A stretch of DNA of 64,000 bases, from the NCBI GenBank assembly GCA_943788825.1, contig CALSRT010000002.1, positions 372,001 to 436,000 on the forward strand, read 5' to 3'. Under the pieces are notes generated by a model that worked only from the letters and a program-made list of their open reading frames with translations, made no database searches and was not told the origin of the DNA. Of this stretch, positions 49,745-59,043 are shown in pieces. The stretch is from UBA4582 sp002389265. Its GTDB lineage: Bacteria; Pseudomonadota; Gammaproteobacteria; Pseudomonadales; Azotimanducaceae. The stretch's first letter is position 1. Every line of letters starts with the position of its first letter. Position numbers and translations under genes: made by a program.

Positions 49745-50749
49745 CTAAACGGTCACGACGATTTTACCGAAGTGTTGCTGTGCCACTTGCAGCTCAAAAG
49801 CATCTTTCAATTGATCGAGAGGAAACTCATGGCTCACTAGCGGCTTGATGTCGTGGGTTTCAATGGCGCTGATCATATCTTCCTGTTCCTGCATTGAGCC
49901 GACGGTGATCCCCTTCAGGGTGATGTTGGCTGAAAACAATTGCGCCGTCGGGACTTCACCGGCAAAACCAGCCAACACGCCAATCAGGGAGATGTGTCCG
50001 CCGATGCGGCAAGCGGTGATGGATTGCCCGAGGGTACCGGCACCACCAATTTCGACGACTTCGTCTACGCCTCGGCCACCGGTGAGTTCCTTGGCCTTGG
50101 CGCCCCAATTCGGTGTCTCCTTGTAGTTGATCAAATGGTCTGCGCCCAAGGCTTTGAGCTTGGCCAATTTTTCAGGGCTGGACGAGGTGGCGATGACGCG
50201 AGCGCCGGCCGCCTTGGCAAACTGCAGGGCGAAGATCGAGACACCGCCGGTGCCCTGGGTCAGAACCCAATCGCCGGGCTTAATGCGGGCTTCCACCATC
50301 AAGGCGCGCCATGCGGTCAAGGCAGCGCAGGGCAGAGTTGCGGCCTCGGTCATAGAGTAATTTGCGGGCGCGCGGGTAAAAGCGGTGGCGGGCATGGCGA
50401 CGAGTTCAGCGGCAAATCCGTCGACGTGATCGCCGGGTACACCGATCAGCTTGCTCAAGTTGGGCTCGCCACTTGCCCAGTTAGGGAAGAACAAAGACAA
50501 GACGTGATCACCCACCTTGAATTGGCTGACCCCCGCGCCGAGGGCCACGACTTCGCCGGCACCATCAGACATGGGAATGCGGCCGTCAGCATTGGGGATC
50601 ATGCCGGAGACTACTGCAAGATCGTGGTAGTTCAGTGAGCTGGCTCTGACCCTGACCAGGATCTCGCCGGGGCCGGCGACCGGGTCGGGACGTTCTTCGA
50701 TGATGATTTTGTCCAGACCGCCGGGTTTTTGAATAGCTGCTACTTTCAT
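49745..50749 (-). CDS. Zinc-free quinone oxidoreductase/MDR alcohol dehydrogenase-like protein
   Basis: Medium-chain dehydrogenase/reductase of 334 residues that uses NADPH. The GroES-like N-domain (GEILVRVRASSLNYHDLAVVSG, DGAGEVVALGAGV) lacks the Cys/His structural-zinc pattern. The cofactor fold has WVLTQGTGGVSIFALQFAKAAGARVIATSSS and KALGADHLINYKE. The pattern fits quinone reductase or enoyl reductase type members (NAD(P)-dependent alcohol dehydrogenase family). ATG 50749 is preferred, with GGGAG nine bases upstream. It is divergent from the SDR gene. Confidence 0.93.
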   Translation of the reverse strand: MKVAAIQKPGGLDKIIIEERPDPVAGPGEILVRVRASSLNYHDLAVVSGMIPNADGRIPMSDGAGEVVALGAGVSQFKVGDHVLSLFFPNWASGEPNLSKLIGVPGDHVDGFAAELVAMPATAFTRAPANYSMTEAATLPCAALTAWRALMVEARIKPGDWVLTQGTGGVSIFALQFAKAAGARVIATSSSPEKLAKLKALGADHLINYKETPNWGAKAKELTGGRGVDEVVEIGGAGTLGQSITACRIGGHISLIGVLAGFAGEVPTAQLFSANITLKGITVGSMQEQEDMISAIETHDIKPLVSHEFPLDQLKDAFELQVAQQHFGKIVVTV

Positions 50750-50914
50750 AGGTGTGACTCCCAATTGATGATGGTGTTAAGGATAGCAATCCTAGCCCGG
50801 TAAAAGATAATCTATTTCGTGAGCTTGGGCCTGGCCAGCAGCGTGTCTTGCTGGCGAGTCAGCCTGTGTTATCTTGATGTTTCAATACATGGGGTCTAAG
50901 ACCAGGAGTGAGCA

Positions 50915-51787
50915 ATGCAACTTGAGAACCAAGTGACGATTATCACCGGTGGTGCCAGCGGTATGGGCCTGGCCACGGTCATGCGATTTCTCACCGAAGG
51001 CGCGCGGGTCATGATTGCCGACTACAACCAAGCGACCGGCGAGGCTGCGTTGCACGGGGCCATTGAGGCCGGTTATGCGGGTAGGGTCGGTTTTGTGCGC
51101 ACTGACGTTGCTCAGGAAGCCAGTGTTGAAGAGATGATTCAGGCCACCCTGCGACAGTTTGGCCGACTCGATGTGCTGTTCAACAATGCGGGGGTCGGTG
51201 GTGCTATCGGGCCCCTGACAGAGACCACGGAAAGTGATTGGGATTACACCTTTGATGTCCTGGCTAAGGGGGTCTTTTTTGGCATCAAACATGGCGCCCG
51301 GGTGATGCAGTCTCAGGCCGAAGGCGGCGTGATTATTAACACCGCATCCATCGCCGGCCTGAGTGGCGATGGTGGGCCGTTGGTCTATTCTGCTGCCAAG
51401 GCCGCAGTGATCAGCATGACCCAGTCGGCAGCCGTGGAGCTGGCGGCCAGCAGGATCAGAGTCAACGCCATTTGCCCGGGTTTTATTGTCACGCCGCTGG
51501 CCGATGGCGGCAACGCGGGGGCTACCCAGAAAGTGTTCGCTCACTCACAACCCTGGCCAGACTACGGGCGAGGCGAGCATATTGCCGGTGCGGCGGTATT
51601 TCTGGCCAGCTCAGATTCCGCTTTTGTCACCGGTGAAGCACTGGTAGTAGACGGTGGTTTGACGGCAGCAGGGCCGGAACTGTCGAAAAAATTCCCCAAG
51701 ACCTCGGGGCGAAATGCCAAGGTATCAGGGATCACCAAGGGCTCCACCGGTGATGCGCCAGAGATCCGCCGGTTGGATAGAGACTGA
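50915..51787 (+). CDS. Short-chain dehydrogenase/reductase
   Basis: Classical SDR of 290 residues. TGGASGMG (cofactor), NNAG, the Ser of NTASIAGLSG, YSAAKAAV (active-site Tyr-Lys) and ICPGFIVTPL are complete. The Asp after the second strand (MIADYN) points to NAD over NADP. A C-terminal tail of about 35 residues beyond the normal VVDGGLTA end (PELSKKFPKTSGRNAKVSGITKG) is basic and unusual. AGGAG lies seven bases before ATG 50915. Such enzymes oxidise secondary alcohols in sterol or alicyclic catabolism; the substrate is not known here. hrpB follows by two bases. Confidence 0.93.
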   Translation: MQLENQVTIITGGASGMGLATVMRFLTEGARVMIADYNQATGEAALHGAIEAGYAGRVGFVRTDVAQEASVEEMIQATLRQFGRLDVLFNNAGVGGAIGPLTETTESDWDYTFDVLAKGVFFGIKHGARVMQSQAEGGVIINTASIAGLSGDGGPLVYSAAKAAVISMTQSAAVELAASRIRVNAICPGFIVTPLADGGNAGATQKVFAHSQPWPDYGRGEHIAGAAVFLASSDSAFVTGEALVVDGGLTAAGPELSKKFPKTSGRNAKVSGITKGSTGDAPEIRRLDRD

Positions 51788-51789
51788 CA

Positions 51790-54357
51790 GTGAGTCCGCC
51801 TGTCGTCCCCAAGACCGGGCTGCCTGTAGAGTTGGTGCTGGCAGAGCTCAGTGAGCGGCTGCAAGCCCGCCATGAAGTCATTTTGGAAGCCCCGCCGGGG
51901 GCCGGCAAGACAACGTTGGTGCCGCTGGTGCTGCTGGCGGAACCTTGGCTGATGGGACGTAAAATTCTGCTGCTTGAGCCTCGGCGGCTGGCCACTCGAA
52001 TGGCGGCCCACCGATTGGCCAGTCTGCTGGGTGAGGAACCTGGCGAGACCGTCGGTTATCGCATGCGTCAGGACACCCGGATCGGTCCAAACACCCGTAT
52101 CGAGATTATCACCGAGGGCATTCTGACGCGCATGCTGCAGGATGACCCGGGCTTGGCCGATGTGGGGCTGGTGATCTTTGATGAATACCACGAGCGTAAC
52201 CTGGACGCCGATCTCGCCTTGAGTCTGTGCTTGCACGGGCGAGCCTTGTTCCGGGGTGCAGACAATCCCCTGAAACTGTTACTGATGTCGGCGACGTTGG
52301 ACAGTGTCGGCGTTGCTGCTTGGCTGGATAATGCGCCCATCGTTAGCAGTGCGGGTAAGCAATTTCCCGTCGACATCATCTATGGTCGTCCCAGCCAACC
52401 CAGAGAATCCGCCGTGGAACGTGCCGTTGCCGGGGTGATTCAGGCACTGCAGGACAATCCTGAGAGCAGTATTCTGGTGTTTCTGCCCGGCCAGGGCGAA
52501 ATCACTCGGGCTTGTGCTGCCCTGACCAGCTGGCTGTCAGCACAACAGAAAAGTGATGTTCAGGTTTGCCCCCTGTATGGCAATTTGAGTCTGCAAGCCC
52601 AGCAAGAGGCGATCGCGCCCGTCGCCCTCGAGGGTCAGCGTCTTGGTCAGCGTAAGGTGGTGCTGGCCACCAATATTGCCGAGACCAGTCTCACCATTGA
52701 AGGGGTTGATATTGTGGTGGATACGGGCCTCGCCCGTGAGCCGGTGTTTGACCCGGGAACGGGTATGACGCGGTTGCAGACCCGAAAGATTTCTCAGGCC
52801 GCCAGCGTTCAGCGTATGGGTCGCGCCGGTCGATTGCGCCCCGGTCGCTGCTACCGGCTCTGGTCCGAGGCGCAACAACAGCAGTTGGCCTCGCAGACTA
52901 GCCCGGAGATCCTCAATGCTGACCTAGCGCCATTGGCGTTACAATTGTTGAGCTGGGGTGTACAAGCGCCTATGGAGCTGCGCTGGGTTGATATGCCGCC
53001 TGCCGGCGCTTGGCAACAAGCCATTGATTTACTGGTGATCCTGGGGGCAGTAGCGAAAGACAATAATAAGCCGGAAGGGTCGAGGTGGGTGCTGACCCCG
53101 CACGGCATCAGGCTGGCAGCACTACCGCTGCATCCACGCCTCGGTCATCTGGTGCTGGCGGGGGCAGAGGTAGGCGAGCTGAAGACCGCCGCACTGCTAG
53201 CCAGCCTGTTGTCTGACCGTGACCCCATGAGCCAGGAGAATCCGGATATCTCGCAGCGTCTGGCGATTCTGCGCGGAGATCAAAGCTGTCCGCCCCGCTA
53301 CAGGGGCTGGGCCAGTCGAACCCGTGACTTGGCGCAGCAATTCAGTCGCCAGGTGAGGCCGCGAGTGTCGCCTACCAGCGCCCTGTCACTGTCGCCCGGG
53401 CAATTGCCGGGTTACCTGTTGGCTTGTGCGTACCCCGATCGTATTGCTCGGCGGCGGCATGCCGGTGGTTACCAATTGGCCAATGGCCGAGGTGCAGCCT
53501 TCGCGGTGACGCATTCTTTGGGGCAGGCGCACTGGCTCGCATTGGCTGAGGTCACCGGAGGGGCCAAGGGTGACAGCATTCGCTCGGGTGCGACCCTGGA
53601 TCCGGTGCTGTTTGATTCCCTGCTGCAAAATTTGGTGCGGGTCGAGACGGTGGCGGAATGGGATAAAAAAGCCAATCGATTTATCGCTGAGCGCCGCAGG
53701 CTATTGGGTGCGTTGGTGCTGCAACGTGAAATGCTGGAGCAGGTGCCGCCGGGTCTCAGAGGCGAGGTGCTGGTGCAGTATGTGCGTGACCAGGGTCTCG
53801 ACATGTTGCGTTGGACGCCTGGCTTGCGCCAGTGGCAGGCGCGGGTTGAGCTGGTGCGCGCTGTGACCGAGGATTCAGCCTGGCCGGATGTGAGTGACGC
53901 CGGTCTGCTGGCAACCTTGTCGGAATGGCTGTTACCTTACCTGGATAACGTCAAGAGTCTGGCTGACTTTCGAAAACTGGATTTGAGTGCTATTTTGAAT
54001 GCGCGACTGTCCTGGCCGCTGAGCCAGCAACTGGACAAGTTGGCGCCACAGCGATTATCGGTGCCCACGGGATCACACATCGCGATCGACTATACTCGTA
54101 ACCCGCCGGTGTTGGCGGTCAAGCTTCAGGAAATGTTCGGCTGCGACTCAACGCCGCTGATTGTCAACGGCCAGCAGCCCTTGCTAATCCATTTGTTGTC
54201 GCCGGCCGGCAGACCCTTACAGGTCACGATGGATCTTGCCGGCTTTTGGCGATCCTCTTATCACGATGTGAAGAAAGAGATGAAGGGCCGCTATCCGAAA
54301 CACCCCTGGCCAGATAACCCATTACTGGCCTTGCCGACTCGACACACTAAAAAGTAG
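51790..54357 (+). CDS. hrpB: HrpB, DEAH-type ATP-dependent helicase
   Basis: RNA helicase of 855 residues, standard HrpB length. Motifs: Walker A APPGAGKTT (34-42), EPRRLATRMAA, FDEYHERNLDADLAL, LMSATLD, LATNIAETSLTIEGVDIVVDTG and QRMGRAGRLRPG. The helicase-associated and HrpB C-terminal domains follow, ending near LAGFWRSSYHDVKKEMKGRYPKHPWPDNP, a strong family signature. It starts at GTG 51790, directly after the SDR stop. The cellular role of HrpB is poorly known, though it is often near penicillin-binding protein genes, not seen here. Confidence 0.95.
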   Translation: MSPPVVPKTGLPVELVLAELSERLQARHEVILEAPPGAGKTTLVPLVLLAEPWLMGRKILLLEPRRLATRMAAHRLASLLGEEPGETVGYRMRQDTRIGPNTRIEIITEGILTRMLQDDPGLADVGLVIFDEYHERNLDADLALSLCLHGRALFRGADNPLKLLLMSATLDSVGVAAWLDNAPIVSSAGKQFPVDIIYGRPSQPRESAVERAVAGVIQALQDNPESSILVFLPGQGEITRACAALTSWLSAQQKSDVQVCPLYGNLSLQAQQEAIAPVALEGQRLGQRKVVLATNIAETSLTIEGVDIVVDTGLAREPVFDPGTGMTRLQTRKISQAASVQRMGRAGRLRPGRCYRLWSEAQQQQLASQTSPEILNADLAPLALQLLSWGVQAPMELRWVDMPPAGAWQQAIDLLVILGAVAKDNNKPEGSRWVLTPHGIRLAALPLHPRLGHLVLAGAEVGELKTAALLASLLSDRDPMSQENPDISQRLAILRGDQSCPPRYRGWASRTRDLAQQFSRQVRPRVSPTSALSLSPGQLPGYLLACAYPDRIARRRHAGGYQLANGRGAAFAVTHSLGQAHWLALAEVTGGAKGDSIRSGATLDPVLFDSLLQNLVRVETVAEWDKKANRFIAERRRLLGALVLQREMLEQVPPGLRGEVLVQYVRDQGLDMLRWTPGLRQWQARVELVRAVTEDSAWPDVSDAGLLATLSEWLLPYLDNVKSLADFRKLDLSAILNARLSWPLSQQLDKLAPQRLSVPTGSHIAIDYTRNPPVLAVKLQEMFGCDSTPLIVNGQQPLLIHLLSPAGRPLQVTMDLAGFWRSSYHDVKKEMKGRYPKHPWPDNPLLALPTRHTKK

Positions 54358-54583
54358 CCACGCTGCAGTTTAAAAGTGCTGTCTGTGCATTGTGAATATT
54401 CCGTTAGTCTATGTATTCTTTCGCTCTGTCTCTACCAACCTAACAAAATTACTAGGTGGCAAGGATTTATCCCGTATGTGGTTCGGCTTACCGCAGAGAA
54501 GTTGAACGCAGCAAGGTTATTGGTAACGTTCTTCATGTGCCTTCGGGTAACAATCTACTCAACGATAATATCGGAGTAATACT

Positions 54584-54904
54584 ATGAATAATCGACAAAA
54601 GCTTATCGCGGTAATTATGGCGACAACCTTCTGCGGCACGGCTATGGCGGGGGAGGTGGTGATACAAAATCACGAGCATGAAAGGGTTGCGGTCAGTTTT
54701 TCTGATCTGAACATTAACAGTCAAGCTGGTGCCACGGTATTGTACCGGCGCATTGAGAAAGCGGCTCGTCAGGTTTGTGGTATCACTCATGGTCTCAAAC
54801 CCATTCAAGTAATCAATAATGAAAAAGCCTGCCTTGCGGCTTCAATCGACTCGGCAGTCGCATCGGTCCACAGTGACTTAATAGAAAACGTTCATGCGTC
54901 TTAG
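54584..54904 (+). CDS. UrcA-family exported protein
   Basis: A 106-residue secreted protein. The signal peptide (about 1-22, ending in GTAMA) is followed by a conserved core: VAVSFSDLNINSQAGATVLYRRIEKAARQVCG and ACLAASIDSAVASV, the UrcA pattern with two Cys that can pair. UrcA proteins are small periplasmic proteins of unknown role, common in alpha- and gammaproteobacteria. ATG 54584 with GGAG eight to nine bases upstream. Single gene, with its own 220-bp upstream spacer after hrpB. Confidence 0.9.
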   Translation: MNNRQKLIAVIMATTFCGTAMAGEVVIQNHEHERVAVSFSDLNINSQAGATVLYRRIEKAARQVCGITHGLKPIQVINNEKACLAASIDSAVASVHSDLIENVHAS

Positions 54905-54980
54905 GGAGGTATCGTAATATTTTTATGGCAAGGGTAAAGGTCTGTTGCCGGGTGGCGACCGATAAATCGGCGCTCGGCAG

Positions 54981-55058
54981 CAGGCAGTCTGAACCGACAG
55001 TTTAAGCAGGCAGTCTAAGCAGGCAGTGTAAGCTGCCAGTCTGGGCTGACAGTTGCGA
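54981..55058 (+). repeat. Six degenerate 13-bp tandem repeats
   Basis: Units such as CAGGCAGTCTAAG, CAGGCAGTGTAAG and CCGACAGTTTAAG fill the spacer directly upstream of the kinase-like gene at 55070. The period and the ACAGTTT core recall the array at 19770-19821. Confidence 0.75.
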
Positions 55059-55069
55059 CACAACAGCGT

Positions 55070-56206
55070 ATGGTCAGCACCATGTCTGCAGTCCATCATC
55101 CCATTCACAGCTTTCCCCTGACCTTGAAGGCTGTCAGCAAACCCTGGTTGGCGACTGTATTGGCGGTGCCAGATAGCGATCTGTTGGCGTTCACGGTTAC
55201 AGCGCCGGCGGTGAAGCGGGGCTACGGTAGTGATATAGGCTTCATTCATCTGCAATGGCGGCCAGGAACAGCCACTCGTCATTTGCCCGAAAAGCTCCTG
55301 ATTAAAGTCATGCCAGATTACCCCGCGACTGCCGAGATGGCTCGTCAGCGGCGAACCTTTTGCAGAGAAGCGCGTTTCTATCATGAGTTCGCGGCCTCGA
55401 CGCCAGTCCGTTTGCCCAAGGCCTATGCGGCGCTTTGGGATGATGCGACGGGTGATGCGGTATTATTGTTAGAGGACTGCTCAGCCATGCAGGCCTTCTC
55501 TTTCTTCAATCCGCCAGATCTTGCCCAGCTTGAACATATCGTTGATGCCGCGGCGCGGTTCCATGCTCACTGGTGGGGAAGAACTGCTGCGCTTGATACC
55601 AGCGAGGCAGTGATGAGCCCCTCACATCCTGTTTGGCGGCAGTGGGCCGGTGAAATGGCCGCCAATTGGGCCGCCTGGCTCGACTCGTCGATGGCGGCTT
55701 CGATGTCTCCGGAATGGATTCATTTGTGCCGAAAACTCGCCGCTACCGCTGCGGCGCGGATGACGGAACAGTGGCCAACGATGAATCTGACGTTGTGTCA
55801 TATGGATATGCATTGCCAGAATATATTCTTTGATGCGGCGACACCCTTGGATCCAGTCGTTTTGTTTGATTGGGATGGCTGTCATCTCGGCTGTGGTGTT
55901 CATGATATCGCTTACCTGTTCGGCCTGCTGCCCGTTGAGCTGCGCCGTCAAGTCGAGACACCTTTATTGAATCGTTACCACGTGAAACTGTTGCAGGCGG
56001 GTGTCGATGACTATGATCATGCAGCTTTGATCCAGGACTATGCCTTTGGTTGCCTGTTCAATACATTTTTAATTCCCATGCAGCTGGCGCTGGATTTGAC
56101 CGACGAGCAAGGGCTGGCGGATGCCCAACAAATGGTGATTGGTCTGCTGCAAATGGTCATAGATAATGAGGCAGCGCAGTTGCTGGCGGCGCCTGAACGT
56201 GGATAA
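55070..56206 (+). CDS. APH/EcKinase-like phosphotransferase family protein
   Basis: Protein-kinase-fold small-molecule phosphotransferase of 378 residues. LLIKVMPD holds the ATP lysine, LLLEDCSAMQAFSFF the hinge, LCHMDMHCQNIFFD (HxDxHxxN) the catalytic loop and VLFDWDGCHLGCGVHDIAYLF the metal Asp. This matches the DUF1679/ecdysteroid-kinase-like and aminoglycoside phosphotransferase families, often found beside acyl-CoA dehydrogenases and sterol catabolism genes in marine bacteria. ATG 55070 or 55082; no good ribosome site. It is followed by a thiolase. Substrate unknown. Confidence 0.88.
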   Translation: MVSTMSAVHHPIHSFPLTLKAVSKPWLATVLAVPDSDLLAFTVTAPAVKRGYGSDIGFIHLQWRPGTATRHLPEKLLIKVMPDYPATAEMARQRRTFCREARFYHEFAASTPVRLPKAYAALWDDATGDAVLLLEDCSAMQAFSFFNPPDLAQLEHIVDAAARFHAHWWGRTAALDTSEAVMSPSHPVWRQWAGEMAANWAAWLDSSMAASMSPEWIHLCRKLAATAAARMTEQWPTMNLTLCHMDMHCQNIFFDAATPLDPVVLFDWDGCHLGCGVHDIAYLFGLLPVELRRQVETPLLNRYHVKLLQAGVDDYDHAALIQDYAFGCLFNTFLIPMQLALDLTDEQGLADAQQMVIGLLQMVIDNEAAQLLAAPERG

Positions 56207-56379
56207 CACGTATGGGTAAACCTTGAAATTCACGGGCTGACCACGAAACTTGCCGCATACCCTCAATCACTCTAATATGCGAAGCTCGCTAGTGACATAA
56301 ATAGCTTGGGAATGAGCCCCGTTATTGGGCGTGCCGTTGCGGTGAGTTCCCAGAAAGATTTCTAAATAGGAGTATTACC

Positions 56380-57615
56380 ATGCCAGAAGCTTGGATTATT
56401 GACGCCTGCCGGACCCCCCGTGGAATCGGCAAAAAAGGTAAGGGCGCCTTAGCCGATCAACACCCTCAGCATTTAGGGGCCGCAGTTTTAAAAGCCTTGC
56501 AGGAGCGGGTCGGGTTCGACACCGCTGAAGTGGACGATATTGTCTTTGGTACCAGTTCTCAGCGTGGCCAGCAAAGTGGTGACCTGGCGCGTATGGCGGC
56601 CTTGGATGCCGGCTATGATGTTCGCGCTAGTGGCGTCACCCTAGACCGCTTTTGTGGTTCGGGTATTACCTCGGTGAATATTGCTGCGGCGAACATCATG
56701 TCCGGCATGGAAGACCTGTGTATCGGTGGTGGCGCAGAGATGATGTCCTCTTATGGCGGTGGCGGTGGCGGTGGTTCACCCTTCCTCGACAATGATAACT
56801 TTCGCCTGCGTTCGGTGCATCCCCAGCCCCATCAAGGCTTGTGTGCTGATACGATTGCGACCCTTGAAGGCATTGATCGCGAAGCCTTGGATGCGTTGGC
56901 GGTAGTCTCCCAACAGCGTGCCGATCACGCCATCAAAAATGGTTATTTCGACAAGTCGCTGATCACCGTTTACAACGCTGATGGCACCGTTGCTCTGGAT
57001 CATGAAGAGTTTCCCCGCCCGCAAACAACCCTTGAAGGTCTCGGTAACCTGGATCCCTCATTCGCGAAACTTGCGGATGTTCCATTGGACGAGTCGGGCA
57101 CGACATTCCGCAGCCTGGTACTGCAAAAGTATCCAGGTCTGGATATCAAGCATTTCCACCATGCGGGTAACTCGTCTGGCGTGGTTGATGGCGCCGGTGC
57201 GGTTCTGTTGGCATCGCCTGATTATGCAAAAGCCCATGGCATGAAGCCTCGAGCGCGAATCGTTGCCATGTGTAATATGGGAGACTCGCCAACGCTGATG
57301 CTGAATGCGCCCGTACCGGCTGCGCGTAAGGTTCTGGCTAAGGCGGGTATGACGGTTGACGATATCGATTTGTTTGAGATCAACGAAGCGTTTTCCGTGG
57401 TTGCTGAGAAATTTATTCGTGACTTGAATCTCGATCGTGACAAGGTCAACGTCAATGGTGGCGCGATGGCGCTGGGTCATCCGATTGGTGCTACTGGCTC
57501 AATGCTGATTGGTACCGTGCTTGATGAGCTCGAGCGTCGTGGTCAGCAGTTTGGTTTGATTACCATGTGTGCGGCCGGTGGTATGGCGCCAGCCATTATT
57601 ATCGAACGTATCTAG
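56380..57615 (+). CDS. Acetyl-CoA acyltransferase (thiolase)
   Basis: Thiolase of 411 residues. The catalytic residues are Cys92 (DRFCGSG), His367 (GHPIGATG) and Cys397 (MCAAGGM), with EINEAFS for the active-site Asn-Glu. The ACRTPRGIGKKGKGALADQHPQHLG N-terminus is typical of degradative acyl-CoA thiolases. An unusual glycine run (SYGGGGGGGSPF near 126-135) replaces a surface loop. AGGAG lies before ATG 56380. A strong terminator follows at 57694. It probably ends a beta-oxidation-type pathway served by nearby dehydrogenases. Confidence 0.95.
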   Translation: MPEAWIIDACRTPRGIGKKGKGALADQHPQHLGAAVLKALQERVGFDTAEVDDIVFGTSSQRGQQSGDLARMAALDAGYDVRASGVTLDRFCGSGITSVNIAAANIMSGMEDLCIGGGAEMMSSYGGGGGGGSPFLDNDNFRLRSVHPQPHQGLCADTIATLEGIDREALDALAVVSQQRADHAIKNGYFDKSLITVYNADGTVALDHEEFPRPQTTLEGLGNLDPSFAKLADVPLDESGTTFRSLVLQKYPGLDIKHFHHAGNSSGVVDGAGAVLLASPDYAKAHGMKPRARIVAMCNMGDSPTLMLNAPVPAARKVLAKAGMTVDDIDLFEINEAFSVVAEKFIRDLNLDRDKVNVNGGAMALGHPIGATGSMLIGTVLDELERRGQQFGLITMCAAGGMAPAIIIERI

Positions 57616-57658
57616 AACGCTGCGCGCTTTTGCTGCGCTGGCATTTTATTGCTTGGTA

Positions 57659-57688
57659 AGCTATTGATCAGCAAGCTATTGATCAATA
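57659..57688 (+). repeat. 15-bp direct duplication
   Basis: AGCTATTGATCAGCA followed directly by AGCTATTGATCAATA, between the thiolase stop and its terminator. Confidence 0.7.
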
Positions 57689-57693
57689 AAAAG

Positions 57694-57728
57694 CGGGTAA
57701 GACCCTTGCAGGTCTTGCCCGTTTTTTT
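57694..57728 (+). terminator. Rho-independent terminator after thiolase
   Basis: Stem CGGGTAAGACC/GGTCTTGCCCG (one T-G pair) around CTTGCA, followed by seven T; preceded by a run of A, so it may also serve the convergent TRIC gene. Confidence 0.9.
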
Positions 57729-57779
57729 GCCTGGCATTTGAGTTGGTCGCGTTCGTCGACCTAGGCATCTAGGTGACAA

Positions 57780-58403
57780 TTAATCGAGGCTTTGTCGAGC
57801 TCTGGGCAAGGTGATGTGCCATTGGATAGCCAGCAGGCGCGTGCTGAATGCGGCGAGTACGCCCAGCACTTCTGCTAGTTCCTGCAAAGCTGGCACCTGC
57901 AGACAACCTACATAGACGATCGCTCCCAGTAATGCGGCGGTGGCGTATATCTCATCTTTAAGCAAAATCGGCGGTTCATTGCAGACGATGTCGCGAAGTA
58001 GGCCGCCAGCAGTGGCGGTAATCGTGCCCATCACAATAGCGATCACAGGACTGCTGCCGACCCTGAGGGCGCTAACCGTGCCGAGCACGGCAAATACCGC
58101 CAGTCCTAGGGCGTCGGCCCAGAGCATGACCCGCTTGACGGGCAGGGGCGCGCCGAGCGCAAAAGCACACAAACTACCGAGTGCGGCAGGTATCAGGCTG
58201 GTGCTGTCAGCGAGCCAGAAGACCGGCAGGTTCAACAGTATGTCTCGCAGTGTGCCGCCGCCGACCGCGGTGATGAGGCCGATAACCATTACACCAAACA
58301 GATCCATGTTGTGCCGGATAGCGACGGCACCGCCGCTAAGGGCGAAGACAAAAACGCCGGCATAGTTGAGTATGCGTAACACCTCTGCGGTGATTTCAAT
58401 CAT
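57780..58403 (-). CDS. TRIC-family cation channel (YicG/UPF0126-like)
   Basis: Inner-membrane protein of 207 residues with about seven spans in two repeated halves. The paired signatures GGGTLRDILLN (first repeat) and AGGLLRDIVCNEPP (second repeat) with the Gly-Gly bends are the UPF0126/TRIC marks. Bacterial and archaeal TRIC proteins are potassium-permeable trimeric channels; some relatives are linked to glycine transport. ATG 58403 with AGGAA upstream. It is convergent with the thiolase and 45 bp downstream of yaeQ on the same strand. Confidence 0.93.
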   Translation of the reverse strand: MIEITAEVLRILNYAGVFVFALSGGAVAIRHNMDLFGVMVIGLITAVGGGTLRDILLNLPVFWLADSTSLIPAALGSLCAFALGAPLPVKRVMLWADALGLAVFAVLGTVSALRVGSSPVIAIVMGTITATAGGLLRDIVCNEPPILLKDEIYATAALLGAIVYVGCLQVPALQELAEVLGVLAAFSTRLLAIQWHITLPRARQSLD

Positions 58404-58448
58404 TGACGTTTCCTGTTTGTGCTGTTGGCTTAGCGCGTGCCAGACTTG

Positions 58449-58982
58449 CTAAGGATTCAATGTTGTCCAGCTGAGTTCAAATTCACCGGCATCACCGGCG
58501 ATAAAGGCTGATTCCTCAGAGATGGTTACCGACAGCGTCATGGTACGTTCGATCAAGGTCGTCAGGGCTTGAATCTGTGGCCAGGAAAATCGGTAGTAAG
58601 TGGCCTTCAGCTGACTGAATTCGTTGGCCGATTTTTGCCACCAGACATCGGACTTAGAGTTGAAGCTATAGACCTGCACCGACTTGGCGAGCCGAGTAGA
58701 CTTCTTCACTCGGTCCACGGAAGGTTCGCCCACATCAATCCATAGCTCGGTTTGGCCGTCAAGGCTGTGCGACCAGATATCTGGCTCATCATTGTCGGAT
58801 AAGCCGCGACTGAATGTCAGGTGCTCTTCAGCGTTCAGGCAAAAAGCCATGATCCGCGCCATCATACGAGCGTGAGTTTCCGACGGATGCAGAGCGATCG
58901 TGAGTTGATGGGTCTGATAATAGTCACGATTCATGTCAGAGATGGTGACGCCGAGCTTAAAGATAGTTGGCTTAGTGGCCAT
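58449..58982 (-). CDS. yaeQ: YaeQ-family protein
   Basis: A 177-residue protein close in length to E. coli YaeQ. MATKPTIFKLGVTISDMNRDYYQTHQLTIALHPSETHARMMARIMAF opens with the family signature; EPDIWSHSLDGQTELWIDVGEPSVDRVKKS and VYSFNSKSDVWW follow. YaeQ has a PD-(D/E)xK nuclease-like fold but no confirmed activity. ATG 58982 is chosen because it gives the family start; the frame is open for 57 more codons upstream, where it would overlap the dienelactone hydrolase gene. Distance to that gene is 61 bp, same strand. Confidence 0.93.
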   Translation of the reverse strand: MATKPTIFKLGVTISDMNRDYYQTHQLTIALHPSETHARMMARIMAFCLNAEEHLTFSRGLSDNDEPDIWSHSLDGQTELWIDVGEPSVDRVKKSTRLAKSVQVYSFNSKSDVWWQKSANEFSQLKATYYRFSWPQIQALTTLIERTMTLSVTISEESAFIAGDAGEFELSWTTLNP

Positions 58983-59043
58983 AAGGTGCTGCTGCTCGTG
59001 GTAGCGGATCGTTTGATTACAGTGGTTTTCGGCAGGCTTGGGT

